From Nitrospira sp. (lineage in GTDB: Bacteria; Nitrospirota; Nitrospiria; Nitrospirales; Nitrospiraceae), in assembly GCA_024760525.1 (NCBI GenBank), contig CP060499.1, positions 2,294,001 through 2,358,000 of the forward strand: 64,000 bases of DNA, read 5' to 3'. Positions within the stretch are counted from its first letter, which is position 1. Every line of letters begins with the position of its first letter. This document shows positions 26,812 to 36,126 of this stretch, in pieces. The translations under genes were made by a program, and so were the position numbers. The notes under the pieces were generated by a model. That model saw only the letters and a program-made list of their open reading frames with translations. It was not told where the DNA came from and ran no database searches.

Positions 26812-27308
26812 CAACGAGCCTCTTTCGAGTGACGGCGCCCCAGGTGATAGGCGCCGATCAACCCAGGCAGCAACAGCATGGAAGCCAATTCCACCCCAAT
26901 GATATAGGGTCCATAGAGGGCGATAGAGATACCTTTCTGTCTGGTCTCTGTGGCAACAATCGGGGTATGGTCCCCGGCCGCAATGAGGTATCCCACCTCC
27001 CCCAGGAGGATCAAGGCCAGGATGCTGGGTCCCACCCATGCGCCGGGCGTGAGCCAGGTCCGTTCCTGTTCAACCGCGAGCGGCCCCAAAAGCATCACGA
27101 CAAAAATGAAGAGCACCATGATGGCACCGCCGTAAATGATGATTTCGAGCGCCGCGGCAAACTGCGCGCCGAGCAAATAGAAAATCAGTGCCAACGCGAT
27201 CAGCGCCACGACCAGGTAGAGGAGCGCGTGGACCGCATGCACATGCGTGATGACACGCACCGTCGCAAGGAGAGTGACGGCGGCGGCGATGTAGAAAAGA
27301 ATTTCCAT
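26811..27308 (-). CDS. nuoJ: NADH-quinone oxidoreductase subunit J
   Basis: 165 residues from ATG 27308. Five spans, including LLYLVVALIALALIFYLLGA and the signature helix 3 with Tyr and Gly (ALEIIIYGGAIMVLFIFVVM), whose pi-bulge is linked to proton pumping. Slightly shorter than the E. coli protein. It follows nuoI after a 50-bp gap that contains a short palindrome, GTGCTCAGCAC. Confidence 0.95.
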   Translation of the reverse strand: MEILFYIAAAVTLLATVRVITHVHAVHALLYLVVALIALALIFYLLGAQFAAALEIIIYGGAIMVLFIFVVMLLGPLAVEQERTWLTPGAWVGPSILALILLGEVGYLIAAGDHTPIVATETRQKGISIALYGPYIIGVELASMLLLPGLIGAYHLGRRHSKEAR

Positions 27309-27358
27309 AGTCTAAGAGTGAAGGCCGAGGAAAACGAGGCTTCGTGCTCAGCACTTCT

Positions 27359-27901
27359 TCAGGGCATCAAACTTTTTACATCCACCGGTGGAAGCTCGTG
27401 TTCGCCTTGCCCCTTGTCTTTGTCGCGTGTCTTCACGCCGGCCACTCGATAAAAGTTATAGTCGGGATACTTGCCGGTCCCGCTGATGAGGAGGTCTTCC
27501 TTCTCGTAGATCAGGTTCCGGCGTGCATACTCACTCTGTTCGAAATCGGGGATAAGTTGGATCGCATTGGTCGGACAGGCTTCCTCGCACATGCCACAAT
27601 AGATGCACCGCGAAAAGTTGATCCGGAAGAAAGCAGGATAGCGACGTTCCTGAGCTTCTGGATTGTCCGCGGCCTGAAGCGCAATACAATCGACAGGACA
27701 TGCCGCAGAGCAGAGATAGCAGGCGACACAGCGCTCTTCTCCGTCCGGATCTCTGGTGAGGACGATCCGCCCACGCCAGCGTGGGGGCAAATAGGGTCGC
27801 TCTTCTGGATACTGAACGGTGACCGGCTTCGCAAAGGTCCGTTTAAAGACGATCCATAACCCCACGACCAGATTACGGGCATATATCCATGTGCTCTTCA
27901 T
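27359..27901 (-). CDS. nuoI: NADH-quinone oxidoreductase subunit I (two [4Fe-4S] ferredoxin)
   Basis: 180 residues from ATG 27901. Two ferredoxin motifs are clear: C58-x2-C61-x2-C64-x3-C68 (CVACYLCSAACP) and C99-x2-C102-x2-C105-x3-C109 (CIYCGMCEEACP), binding clusters N6a and N6b that pass electrons to NuoB. The N-terminal amphipathic helix and the C-terminal tail are of normal size. A gap of 78 bp separates it from nuoH upstream. Confidence 0.97.
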   Translation of the reverse strand: MKSTWIYARNLVVGLWIVFKRTFAKPVTVQYPEERPYLPPRWRGRIVLTRDPDGEERCVACYLCSAACPVDCIALQAADNPEAQERRYPAFFRINFSRCIYCGMCEEACPTNAIQLIPDFEQSEYARRNLIYEKEDLLISGTGKYPDYNFYRVAGVKTRDKDKGQGEHELPPVDVKSLMP

Positions 27902-27979
27902 ACGTACGGCTGCTCTACAAGTTTGGTTTCTCTTCGCACCAGACCCGATCGATCATGACTGCGGCATGGTGAGTTCCTG

Positions 27980-28936
27980 TTATCCGGCCCTCCACAACAC
28001 CACTCCTCCGGTCACCAAGAGATTGATCAACGCGAGCGGCATCACAACCTTCCAGCCGAATGTCAGTAGCTGATCAAAGCGGAATCGTGGCCAGGTTGCC
28101 CGAATGAGGATGATCAGGACGATGAAGAAGGCCATCTTCAAGGCAAACCACACCACCGGCGGCAACCAGGGTCCGTGCCAACCGCCAAAGAAGAGGATCA
28201 CGGTCATGGCCGAGAGGAGGATGACACTGAGGTATTCGCCGACAAAAAACATCCCGAATTTCATCCCGCTGTACTCCGAGTGGTACCCGGCGACCAGCTC
28301 GGCTTCAGCCTCAGGCATATCGAACGGGGTGCGATGCGCTTCAGCCAATCCCGCCATAAAGAACCCGAGAAACCCGAGAAATTGAGGAATCACGAACCAT
28401 TGATGCCGTTGTGCGTCGACGATGTCACTCAGATTGAATGATCCAGCCAAGAGCACCGCGCCCATCAGCGACAACCCCATGAACACTTCGTAGCTCAATA
28501 ACTGCGCGATAGCCCGAAGACTGCCGAGAAACGCGAATTTGTTGTTGGAAGCCCAGCCTCCAATAATGACACTGTAGGCGGCGAGGCTCGACATGGCCAA
28601 AAAGAACATGACGCCCATATTGAGATCGGCGACGACAAAGCTGGGAGCAATCGGCACTATGGCAAACGACATGAGTGCGGTGATCACCACGATGGCCGGC
28701 GTGATCACGAAGACCGCCTTATCGGCGAAAGGCGGAACCCAGTCTTCTTTCGTGAAGATCTTGATCATATCCGCCAGGGATTGCAGGCACCCGCCTGGCC
28801 CCAACCGGTTCGGGCCGTATCGTTCTTGCCAGACCCCTAGCAATCGACGTTCGACCCAGATCAACATCCCAGCCAAGGTCAGTCCACCACCAAGCATGAC
28901 GGTGATGGTGAGTGCGGTGTGGCTCCAATCGATCAT
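27980..28936 (-). CDS. nuoH: NADH-quinone oxidoreductase subunit H
   Basis: 318 residues from ATG 28936, overlapping the nuoG stop by 4 bp. The quinone-site membrane subunit with about eight spans: IWVERRLLGVWQERYGPNRL near the start (Glu/Arg of the quinone cavity), SNNKFAFLGSLRAIAQLLSY, and HRTPFDMPEAEAELVAGYHS, the acidic loop typical of NuoH. RATWPRFRFDQLL closes the conserved region. Length is usual. Confidence 0.97.
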   Translation of the reverse strand: MIDWSHTALTITVMLGGGLTLAGMLIWVERRLLGVWQERYGPNRLGPGGCLQSLADMIKIFTKEDWVPPFADKAVFVITPAIVVITALMSFAIVPIAPSFVVADLNMGVMFFLAMSSLAAYSVIIGGWASNNKFAFLGSLRAIAQLLSYEVFMGLSLMGAVLLAGSFNLSDIVDAQRHQWFVIPQFLGFLGFFMAGLAEAHRTPFDMPEAEAELVAGYHSEYSGMKFGMFFVGEYLSVILLSAMTVILFFGGWHGPWLPPVVWFALKMAFFIVLIILIRATWPRFRFDQLLTFGWKVVMPLALINLLVTGGVVLWRAG

Positions 28937-31692
28937 GCCACCCTCCGCCTTTGGTCGGTCTGGATCGCCTCAAACAGATCGACCTGAGTCGGCACGCTGA
29001 CGCTGGGTATCTCAGACCCACTGAAGAGGCCTGCCGTACCCACCGGGGTCGAAGGATCAAGGCGCACAGCAAGCCGGTATGACGTCTCCTGCACCACCAG
29101 ATCGATCGTACTGTTCTCCTCTAGGCTCAGCCGCACTCCATCTGATGGATGCAAGGACAGGAACGGGTGGGACATCCGTTCGACGATCGCCGGAGAGCGA
29201 TTACTGAGTTCGTCGCTCCCGAACACGGCGAACCGCGGAAGGAGCAACCATTGACGGGAGGCCGGCTGAAACGCACGTGGAATGGCAGTAAACCAACCGG
29301 GTGCCTTCGTCACGACTGGCTCAAGGAGCCGAACCCCCGGCATTTCGTCACGCAACGGTCCGCCGACTTCATCCTGATAGGTATTCACGGCCTGGATAGA
29401 ATTCCAGCCGGGAGCCCAGAATTGGGAAATAAGCGGTGAGGGAAGCGGTCCTCTGTACCCCTCCATCGTAAATCCGAGCGGTGAATCTGGGTCGACAGGG
29501 GGGGACGGTTCATGGATGGTCAGATGAGAGATCAGGGATGTGCGCCCACTACATCGCTCAGACTGCCTGGGAACTTTTTGACCCACCAGACGAAAACTTG
29601 CAGGGGGTGCGACCTCTCCGATTCGTTCCAGCTCAGGGGCAACCGCCGCCGTTGCGGAAACCGCATCGTCGAGGTTGCGCCAGGTCGCTACTCCGGATCC
29701 GGTGCCAGTCTCCTGTGAGGTCGCACGAGCAAGGTCGCTCAGCCACCGCCAACTCTCTTTGACATCATCGTCCGGGACAAACACCCGGTAGCACCGCTGG
29801 GCTCGCCCTTCTTGATTCACGAGTGTCCCATCGGATTCCGGGCCTGTAGCGGCCGGAAGGAGCACGTCGGCTCGCGCCGTTGTGCGATGCTCAAGGGAAT
29901 CGATCACAATGACTGTTTGGGCGGTATCCAAGAAGGCGTCGATCTTCGCCTGCTCCGCGCGTCGGTACAGGTCGTTCTCCAGCACAATCACGGTATCGGC
30001 CTTTCCCTGACTGATCGTGTCGAACGCGTCATTCAGGCTTCTGCCACCGAGCAATGCGAGACCCGCACTATTACACTCCGGAAGAACGAAACTGAGCCGA
30101 GGCTGTTTTCCTTGTCGGTGCAAGGCCCACGCGATATTGGCCGCCGCTTCTATCGTCGCCTGAGAGCCGCTTCCCGTACCGGTAATGATCAGCGGCCGCT
30201 GAGCATGAGTGAGTGCCTCGGCAATGCGCTGAGCGAGGTTGCGGACGTCGTCGGTGAGATCCGAGACGATCGGCGCATCGGGTCCGATTGTTTCAGCCAC
30301 CGCGAACCCCAGTCGTGCGACGTCCGCTGGTGCGGCGAAATAGCTGTCTGTTGCGTGCTCATGCAACCACGTCCGCCGATGCCCGGCCATGAAGAGGGGT
30401 CCTCGCTGATTCTGCACCGCATTGCGCACTGCGGCCTCATCCCACCGGGGAATCTTCAACTCCTCGACTCGTTCCATCGGCTGTTGTCGGACTGATTGCA
30501 GAAGGGCCAGCGCTAATCGGGGCGCATGATTCAAGAGATCTTCGCCCAGGACGAGGACGGCGTCTGATTGTTCTGCATCGTGAATGGACGCGGAAGGCAC
30601 CGGTCCGGTCCGAAGAATGGAGAGAATGCCGGACAGAAGCCGGTGTTCCTGTTCGTGGACGCCGAGAAAAAACTGTTGTGATCCGACCAAGGAGCGAAGC
30701 GCCGCATTTGCTTCGATTGAGGCACGAGGCGAACCAATGCCGACGATCCCACGGGCACGCCGTAAACGCTCTCCAATAGTTTCGAGAACCTGCGACACTC
30801 CCTCCGGCTGCGCCGGCTTGGCCCGATCGAGTGCTGGCCGTAAAAGGACTCGCTTGATGCGCTTGTCGCTATTGACATACTCATATCCAAACCGCCCGCG
30901 ATCGCACAAAAAGTACCCATTCACCTGGCTGTTAAACCGATTGGTGATCCGACGCAGCAGGCCAGATCGCTCGCCTGCGGTCGTATTGCAGCCAAGGCTG
31001 CAGTGTGGACAAATCGATTGGGCTGATTGCAAATCCCACTTCCGCGTATAGTGATGGAAGAAGGTTTTGTCGGTGAAAACTCCGGTCGGACAAACCTCCA
31101 CAAGATTACCGCTGAATTCATTCTCTAAGGTGCCATCCTGTTCCCGACCAAAGTAGAGGGCGTCATGCGCCCCGAATACATTGAGATCTCGTCCACCGGC
31201 ATAGTCTCGGTAATATCGTACGCAGCGGAAGCATTGGATACACCGATTCATTTCATGGCGAATGAATGGGCCGAGGGCCTGATTGCGATGCGTCCGTTTT
31301 GGGAAGCTGTATCGACGGTAGACATGTCCGGTCAAGACCGTCATATCTTGCAAATGACACTCCCCTCCTTCGTCACACACAGGACAATCGTGCGGATGGT
31401 TCACCATCAGCCACTCAATGACCGACGCACGAAAGGCTTTGGCCTCTGGATCATCAATTGAGATGCGAGTGCCGTTGGCTGCCGGCGTCATGCAAGACAT
31501 CACCAGCCGACCAGACTGATCACGATCGTCTTTGAACTGTTTGACCGCGCACTGGCGGCATGCTCCAACTGACCCCATCGCCGGATGCCAGCAGAAATAG
31601 GGCACGTTCAACCCATGCCCGAGGCATGCGGCGAGCACATTCTGCCGCTCATCGACCGTATACGACTTGTTATCGACGATAATGGTCGCCAT
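28933..31692 (-). CDS. nuoG: NADH-quinone oxidoreductase subunit G (iron-sulfur, molybdopterin-like fold)
   Basis: 919 residues from ATG 31692, five bases after nuoF. [2Fe-2S] ligands are C34, C45, C48 and C67. Next come HPHDCPVCDEGGECHLQDM (His/Cys ligands), CIQCFRCVRYY with CPTGVF, and CPHCSLGCN, the latter holding the extra N7-type cluster found in E. coli-like enzymes. The remaining about 650 residues are the molybdopterin-oxidoreductase-like fold without cofactor. Length near E. coli NuoG (908). Several residues in the variable middle are rich in Arg and Glu, as expected for a poorly conserved part. Confidence 0.96.
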   Translation of the reverse strand: MATIIVDNKSYTVDERQNVLAACLGHGLNVPYFCWHPAMGSVGACRQCAVKQFKDDRDQSGRLVMSCMTPAANGTRISIDDPEAKAFRASVIEWLMVNHPHDCPVCDEGGECHLQDMTVLTGHVYRRYSFPKRTHRNQALGPFIRHEMNRCIQCFRCVRYYRDYAGGRDLNVFGAHDALYFGREQDGTLENEFSGNLVEVCPTGVFTDKTFFHHYTRKWDLQSAQSICPHCSLGCNTTAGERSGLLRRITNRFNSQVNGYFLCDRGRFGYEYVNSDKRIKRVLLRPALDRAKPAQPEGVSQVLETIGERLRRARGIVGIGSPRASIEANAALRSLVGSQQFFLGVHEQEHRLLSGILSILRTGPVPSASIHDAEQSDAVLVLGEDLLNHAPRLALALLQSVRQQPMERVEELKIPRWDEAAVRNAVQNQRGPLFMAGHRRTWLHEHATDSYFAAPADVARLGFAVAETIGPDAPIVSDLTDDVRNLAQRIAEALTHAQRPLIITGTGSGSQATIEAAANIAWALHRQGKQPRLSFVLPECNSAGLALLGGRSLNDAFDTISQGKADTVIVLENDLYRRAEQAKIDAFLDTAQTVIVIDSLEHRTTARADVLLPAATGPESDGTLVNQEGRAQRCYRVFVPDDDVKESWRWLSDLARATSQETGTGSGVATWRNLDDAVSATAAVAPELERIGEVAPPASFRLVGQKVPRQSERCSGRTSLISHLTIHEPSPPVDPDSPLGFTMEGYRGPLPSPLISQFWAPGWNSIQAVNTYQDEVGGPLRDEMPGVRLLEPVVTKAPGWFTAIPRAFQPASRQWLLLPRFAVFGSDELSNRSPAIVERMSHPFLSLHPSDGVRLSLEENSTIDLVVQETSYRLAVRLDPSTPVGTAGLFSGSEIPSVSVPTQVDLFEAIQTDQRRRVA

Positions 31693-31696
31693 ACAA

Positions 31697-33007
31697 TTAA
31701 ACTAAGACTCTCAGTTGCGCTGACTTGTTACTCCAGGGGCATCGCCCTAAGCTGATGTGCTGTTCAAAGTCGTCGCGAAAGTATTTCAACGCCGATTGCA
31801 GGGGGGCCATCGCACCAGGTGCGAGACCGCAGAACGTATGACCGGGAGCAAGCCACTTCGTATGCATGTCTAGGAGTGCCAAATCGTCCTTGGTGGCGCC
31901 TCCTTCCTCGAACGACCGGAGGAGTCGAGCGACCCACGGCAACCCTTCCCGACAAGGCGTACACCAGCCACAGGACTCACGGGCAAAGAACTTCTCTAGA
32001 TTCAGCACAAACCCAACCGGACAGGTGTGGTCATCCAGGACGATCATGGTCGCAGTGCCAAGACGACCGACCTCAGGCGGGATCGACGAAAAATCCAACG
32101 GGAGATCGAGGTGCTCCTCGGTCATGAACGAAGTGGATATGCCGCCAGGCAATAGGCCTCGAAAGTGAACACCATCAGCCATTCCCCCGGCATATCGTTC
32201 CAGAACCTCACGCGCAGTGGTGCCGAGTGGCAATTCCCACCATCCAGGATTGGTGACGCGCCCACTGATGCCATAGATCTTCGTGCCACCGTCCCGAGTA
32301 CGACTCAAGCTGTGATACCAGTCGGAGCCGTGGCTCACGATATGCGGAAGGTTGTAGAGGGTCTCGACGTTCTGCACGATGGTCGGTTTCCCCCATAAGC
32401 CGACCGTTTGCGGAAAGGGAGGTTTTGCGCGGGGAACGGCTCGCTTCCCTTCCAGTGCATTGATCAACGCGGTTTCTTCGCCACAGATATACCGGCCGGC
32501 GCTGGAATGGAGATGGAGGTCAAAACGAAACCCCGTCCCAGGGAGGGGCTTGCCGAGATACCCTGCCGCATAGGCTTCGGCAATCGCTTGGGTCAGACGC
32601 TGGGCAGATAAATGGTATTCCCCACGCAGAAAAATGTAGCCGATCTCCGCGTCGATGGCATAGCCGGCGAGGATCATCCCTTCGATCAGGCCATGAGGGT
32701 CTCCCTCCATCAGCACACGATCCTTAAACGTGCCCGGTTCCATTTCATCGCCATTGGCCACGATATACTTTGGTTTCGGCGCATCGGGGCCCATCGGGAC
32801 GAAGCTCCACTTTGTGCCGGTGAGAAACCCGCCACCGCCCCTGCCGCGCAATCCCGCTTCGGTCACCAGTCGCTGCACGTCCTTGGGCGCCAACCCGGCA
32901 GCGAGCCGTTGAACGCAGCGATATCCACCATCCTTCACGTATTCGTGTAGCGACCGCGTGGTGCCATCCGCATGAATGTATTGAGTGAGTGGTCGTTCCA
33001 TCTTCAC
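31697..33007 (-). CDS. nuoF: NADH-quinone oxidoreductase subunit F (NADH/FMN site)
   Basis: 436 residues from ATG 33007. The FMN/NADH glycine-rich loop GRGGGGFLTGTKWSF lies at about residues 55-69, followed by YIVANGDEMEPGTFKDR. The [4Fe-4S] N3 ligands are C346, C349 and C352 (ESCGWCTPCREG) and C393. The ESCGWCTPCRxG-LPW form is that of E. coli-type enzymes. It takes electrons from NADH and passes them to NuoE/NuoG clusters. Confidence 0.97.
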   Translation of the reverse strand: MKMERPLTQYIHADGTTRSLHEYVKDGGYRCVQRLAAGLAPKDVQRLVTEAGLRGRGGGGFLTGTKWSFVPMGPDAPKPKYIVANGDEMEPGTFKDRVLMEGDPHGLIEGMILAGYAIDAEIGYIFLRGEYHLSAQRLTQAIAEAYAAGYLGKPLPGTGFRFDLHLHSSAGRYICGEETALINALEGKRAVPRAKPPFPQTVGLWGKPTIVQNVETLYNLPHIVSHGSDWYHSLSRTRDGGTKIYGISGRVTNPGWWELPLGTTAREVLERYAGGMADGVHFRGLLPGGISTSFMTEEHLDLPLDFSSIPPEVGRLGTATMIVLDDHTCPVGFVLNLEKFFARESCGWCTPCREGLPWVARLLRSFEEGGATKDDLALLDMHTKWLAPGHTFCGLAPGAMAPLQSALKYFRDDFEQHISLGRCPWSNKSAQLRVLV

Positions 33008-33015
33008 AATACTAG

Positions 33016-33060
33016 GTTGAGGTTAAGACCAAGAATTTAACGAACCTACTCAACCTCAAC
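33016..33060. repeat. Inverted repeat in the nuoE-nuoF gap
   Basis: GTTGAGGTT (33016-33024) and AACCTCAAC (33052-33060) are exact inverse complements 27 bp apart in the 76-bp gap between nuoE and nuoF. Could fold in the mRNA. Unrelated in sequence to the repeat before nuoL. Confidence 0.5.
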
Positions 33061-33083
33061 TATAAACTCAGCTTTTGCCTGTC

Positions 33084-33548
33084 TTATTTGTATTTCTCCA
33101 CGATCTGTCCGATCTTTTCGGGGGTCACGTCGCCATACACATCCTGATCGATCATCAGGGCCGGTGCCCGTTCACACTGTCCTAAACACGCAATGGGCAA
33201 CACGGTCAGACGCCCGTCCGGCGATGTCTGTCCCAGATCCACTTCATAGAGTGTTTTGATCTGCTCCTGCACTTGCTCGCACCCCTTGATCCAACAACTG
33301 ATGCTGTCGCATACGAAGGCCACATGCCGACCGACGGGTTTCCGAAACACGAGATTGTAGAATGTCGCGATGCTATCCAGATCCTCAGCCGTGATCTCGA
33401 GAAATTGCGCAATCTCTAGGAGCGTGTCATCCGAGATCCAGCCACGCCGTCGCTGGATGGTCAGCAGGGCATCGATGGCAGCTCCCCGTTTGTCAGGGTA
33501 ATGCGTGACAGCGTCTTCAAGTTCTCGTCGTTCAGCGTCTGACAGCAT
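33084..33548 (-). CDS. nuoE: NADH-quinone oxidoreductase subunit E ([2Fe-2S])
   Basis: 154 residues from ATG 33548. A thioredoxin-like fold carrying the N1a [2Fe-2S] cluster on C80, C85, C121 and C125 (CDSISC and CLGQC), with the preceding helical bundle AAIDALLTIQRRRGWISDDT. Length is usual. Part of the peripheral NADH-oxidising module with NuoF and NuoG. A 74-bp gap with short palindromes separates it from nuoCD upstream. Confidence 0.97.
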   Translation of the reverse strand: MLSDAERRELEDAVTHYPDKRGAAIDALLTIQRRRGWISDDTLLEIAQFLEITAEDLDSIATFYNLVFRKPVGRHVAFVCDSISCWIKGCEQVQEQIKTLYEVDLGQTSPDGRLTVLPIACLGQCERAPALMIDQDVYGDVTPEKIGQIVEKYK

Positions 33549-33563
33549 ATGGCTGAATCCTGC

Positions 33564-33615
33564 GTGCTGAGTTATGAGGTTTGGCGCCCGTCGGCTTCAT
33601 GCTCAGCACTGAGCA
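33564..33615. repeat. Palindromes in the nuoCD-nuoE gap
   Basis: TGCTCAG-CA-CTGAGCA (33600-33615) is a perfect 7-bp palindrome with a 2-bp centre; GTGCTGAG (33564-33571) is the inverse complement of CTCAGCAC (33602-33609), so an alternative longer-range hairpin is possible. A related GTGCTCAGCAC is present at 27344-27354 between nuoJ and nuoI. Confidence 0.55.
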
Positions 33616-33622
33616 CTGTGCT

Positions 33623-35422
33623 TCAGCGATCCACATCGGATAACACATAGTCCACGCTTCCAAGGACGGCCAAGAGATCTGATAACAATTCTCCACGCGC
33701 CATCAGTGGCACCATCTGAATGTGGGCGAACGAGGGGGTCCGAATTCTCGTCCTGTACGAGAGCTGCGACCCATCACTCGTCAAGTAATAACTGGTCTGG
33801 CCTTTTGACGATTCTGTGGGAACTTCTGCTTCACCCGGGGGAAGCACCGGCCCCCAACTCACCCCGACAAAATGATTGATCAGCGTTTCGATGTCCCGCA
33901 TCGTGTGTGTCTTCAACGGTGGCGTCGCGAGTGGATCGAGTGATGTATAGGGACCGGACGGCATGGCGTTGAGACACTGACGAATGATCGCCAGCGACTG
34001 GCGCAACTCCAAGACATGCACCACTGCTCGGTCATAACAATCACCATTTGAAGCGGTTGGAACTTCAAAGTCGAACTGGTCATAGCCGGAGTACGGGCGG
34101 GCTTTGCGCAAATCCCACGGCAAGCCGCAGGCTCGCAACATGGGGCCGGTGGCACCCCACGCAATGGCGTCATCGAGGGACACGGCCCCGATCCCGACGG
34201 TCCGTTGCTTGAGAATCGGATTGTCCATCACGAGGCGCTCATAGTCATCGAGTCGGCTTGGAAACCACTCGACGAACTGTTTGACCAGTGTGTCCCATCC
34301 CATGGGAAGATCCCGTGCGACCCCACCGATCCGGAGCCAATTTGGATGCATACGGCCGCCACAAATGGCTTCGGCGATCGCAAGAATTCGCTCTCGATCG
34401 TTGAACATGTAAAAGACCGGTGACAAGGCGCCAATGTCCGCCGCAAAGGTCCCATACCAGACGAGATGACTGGCGATTCGATAGAGTTCGGACATCATGA
34501 CTCGGATGACTTGCGCCCGTGGTGGCACGGTAACCCCCGCCAATCGTTCGACCGAGAGACAATATGGCATTTCATTCAGCACACCTTGGAGGTAGTCCAC
34601 GCGGTCGGTGTAGGGGATGAAGGAATGCCAGGTTTGCCGTTCAGCGATCTTTTCCTGGGAACGATGGTGAAAACCGATATCCGGGACGATATTGATGATT
34701 TCCTCACCCGCGAGTTGCGCCACAAGTCGGAGCACGCCGTGCGTGCCGGTATGTGCCGGGCCGAGGTTGATGAACATATAGTCGAAGTCGGAGTCGTGAT
34801 CGTGGTGGGTTCTGGCTAACCCCCAGTCCTCGGGCTTGAATTGCAACGCCTCCTGGGTCATGACCAGCTTGTCCGGCGGCAGTTGGAACTGCCCGATTTC
34901 CGTCGCACGCGAGGGATGATCCTTGCGAAGTGGATACCCTTCCCACCACGAAGGCATGAGGAGCCGGCGCAGAAATGGGTGTCCGTCGAAACGTATCCCA
35001 AACATGTCGAAGATTTCTCGTTCATACCAATCGGCGTTTGGCCACAGATCTCTGCTCGACGGCAGAGAGAGTGGCTCACCATCGAGCGCCACCTTGATGC
35101 GGAGTGATTGGTTCCGATCAAAGGAAAAGAGGTGGTAGAACACGGTAAAGGTTCCGATTGGCAATCCATCATAATGGCGGCGGAGCCGTTCGTCTGTCGC
35201 ACTCAGATCGAACAGCATGGGAAACGGACGAGGCAGTTCAGCTTTGACATAGCGGAGAACTTCACAAAGCCGGTGTTTCTCGACCCAGATCGTCGGTATC
35301 TCATCCTTGGTGGCTTGCACGGCAGTCAGATATCCTTCCGAACCGAAGTGCGTCATGAGCTCCGCAACCAGTCCAGTTTGTTCACCGATCATGGTGTGCA
35401 GGGCCGAGGATCGTGGAGTCAT
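33623..35422 (-). CDS. nuoCD: NADH-quinone oxidoreductase fused subunit C/D
   Basis: 599 residues from ATG 35422, overlapping the nuoB stop by 4 bp; an 85-codon upstream extension of the frame lies inside nuoB and is a shadow. Residues about 1-190 are NuoC (IKVALDGEPLSLPSSRDLWP and YEREIFDMFGIRFDGHPFLR), and about 200-599 are NuoD (NLGPAHTGTHGVLRL, VGFH-like GFHHRSQEKIAERQTWH, the quinone-cavity loop, and EVPTESSKGQTSYYLTSDGS). Fusion of C and D is the form known from E. coli and some other groups; many bacteria keep them apart. Confidence 0.97.
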   Translation of the reverse strand: MTPRSSALHTMIGEQTGLVAELMTHFGSEGYLTAVQATKDEIPTIWVEKHRLCEVLRYVKAELPRPFPMLFDLSATDERLRRHYDGLPIGTFTVFYHLFSFDRNQSLRIKVALDGEPLSLPSSRDLWPNADWYEREIFDMFGIRFDGHPFLRRLLMPSWWEGYPLRKDHPSRATEIGQFQLPPDKLVMTQEALQFKPEDWGLARTHHDHDSDFDYMFINLGPAHTGTHGVLRLVAQLAGEEIINIVPDIGFHHRSQEKIAERQTWHSFIPYTDRVDYLQGVLNEMPYCLSVERLAGVTVPPRAQVIRVMMSELYRIASHLVWYGTFAADIGALSPVFYMFNDRERILAIAEAICGGRMHPNWLRIGGVARDLPMGWDTLVKQFVEWFPSRLDDYERLVMDNPILKQRTVGIGAVSLDDAIAWGATGPMLRACGLPWDLRKARPYSGYDQFDFEVPTASNGDCYDRAVVHVLELRQSLAIIRQCLNAMPSGPYTSLDPLATPPLKTHTMRDIETLINHFVGVSWGPVLPPGEAEVPTESSKGQTSYYLTSDGSQLSYRTRIRTPSFAHIQMVPLMARGELLSDLLAVLGSVDYVLSDVDR

Positions 35423-36126
35423 GACTTGCCTTTCGAACGGCCGTCCGGCTCCCCTGCAAAGTGAGGGGAGAGAAGATCGGTCCGAGGGAGCACATCGATC
35501 CCCGGATATTCGCGCTGACTCATCCGCTCGGCTCGTTTTGCGTCCCGCATCGAGGGCATAATGGGTCTCTGAACTTCCTGTGGACCGAAGTGCCAGCTCA
35601 AGGGTCGGCGCTCTGATCCCACCATGTTCTGGAGGAGCAGCAGACATTCCATAAAAGCATGTGGCGGCGGCGGACATCCCGGCATATACACGTCCACAGG
35701 AATGAATTTATCGACGCCTTGCACGACAGAGTAGGCGTCAAACATGCCTCCGGAGTTCGAGCAGGACCCCATCGAAATCACCCAACGCGGCTCCAGCATC
35801 TGTTCATAGAGCTGCTTGATGACGGGAGCTACCTTCATAAACACCGTGCCCGACACGACCAGCACATCGGCCTGCCGCGGTGAACCGCGTACGACTTCTG
35901 CGCCAAACCGAGACACGTCGTAGACACTGGTCAAACTCGTCGCCATTTCGACGAAACAGCACGACAAACCGAAGTTCAACGGCCAGAGTGAATTCTTCCG
36001 TCCCCAGGCCAGAAGATCCTGAAGCTTCGCAAAGAGGACCGAGTCACCAACGACAGAGGTCAACGAGCCATCGCCGCCATCGGTAATCCGCACACCCTCC
36101 AGTCGTCCGTTACGCCACTCGGTCAT
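35419..36126 (-). CDS. nuoB: NADH-quinone oxidoreductase subunit B ([4Fe-4S] N2)
   Basis: 235 residues from ATG 36126, with GGAG 7 bp upstream; an in-frame Met at 36147 lies further inside nuoA and has a poorer site. N2 cluster ligands are the adjacent C56-C57 (GLSCCFVEMA), C122 (GSCSNSGG) and C151 (MPGCPPPP). The C-terminal extension of about 50 residues beyond the core is as in E. coli-like NuoB. Overlaps nuoA by 17 bp and nuoCD by 4 bp. Confidence 0.96.
   Translation of the reverse strand: MTEWRNGRLEGVRITDGGDGSLTSVVGDSVLFAKLQDLLAWGRKNSLWPLNFGLSCCFVEMATSLTSVYDVSRFGAEVVRGSPRQADVLVVSGTVFMKVAPVIKQLYEQMLEPRWVISMGSCSNSGGMFDAYSVVQGVDKFIPVDVYMPGCPPPPHAFMECLLLLQNMVGSERRPLSWHFGPQEVQRPIMPSMRDAKRAERMSQREYPGIDVLPRTDLLSPHFAGEPDGRSKGKS

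Noticed and set aside
33623..35677. 85-residue N-terminal extension of NuoCD
   Set aside because: It lies within nuoB in another frame, and ATG 35422 gives the expected length and a 4-bp overlap with nuoB.
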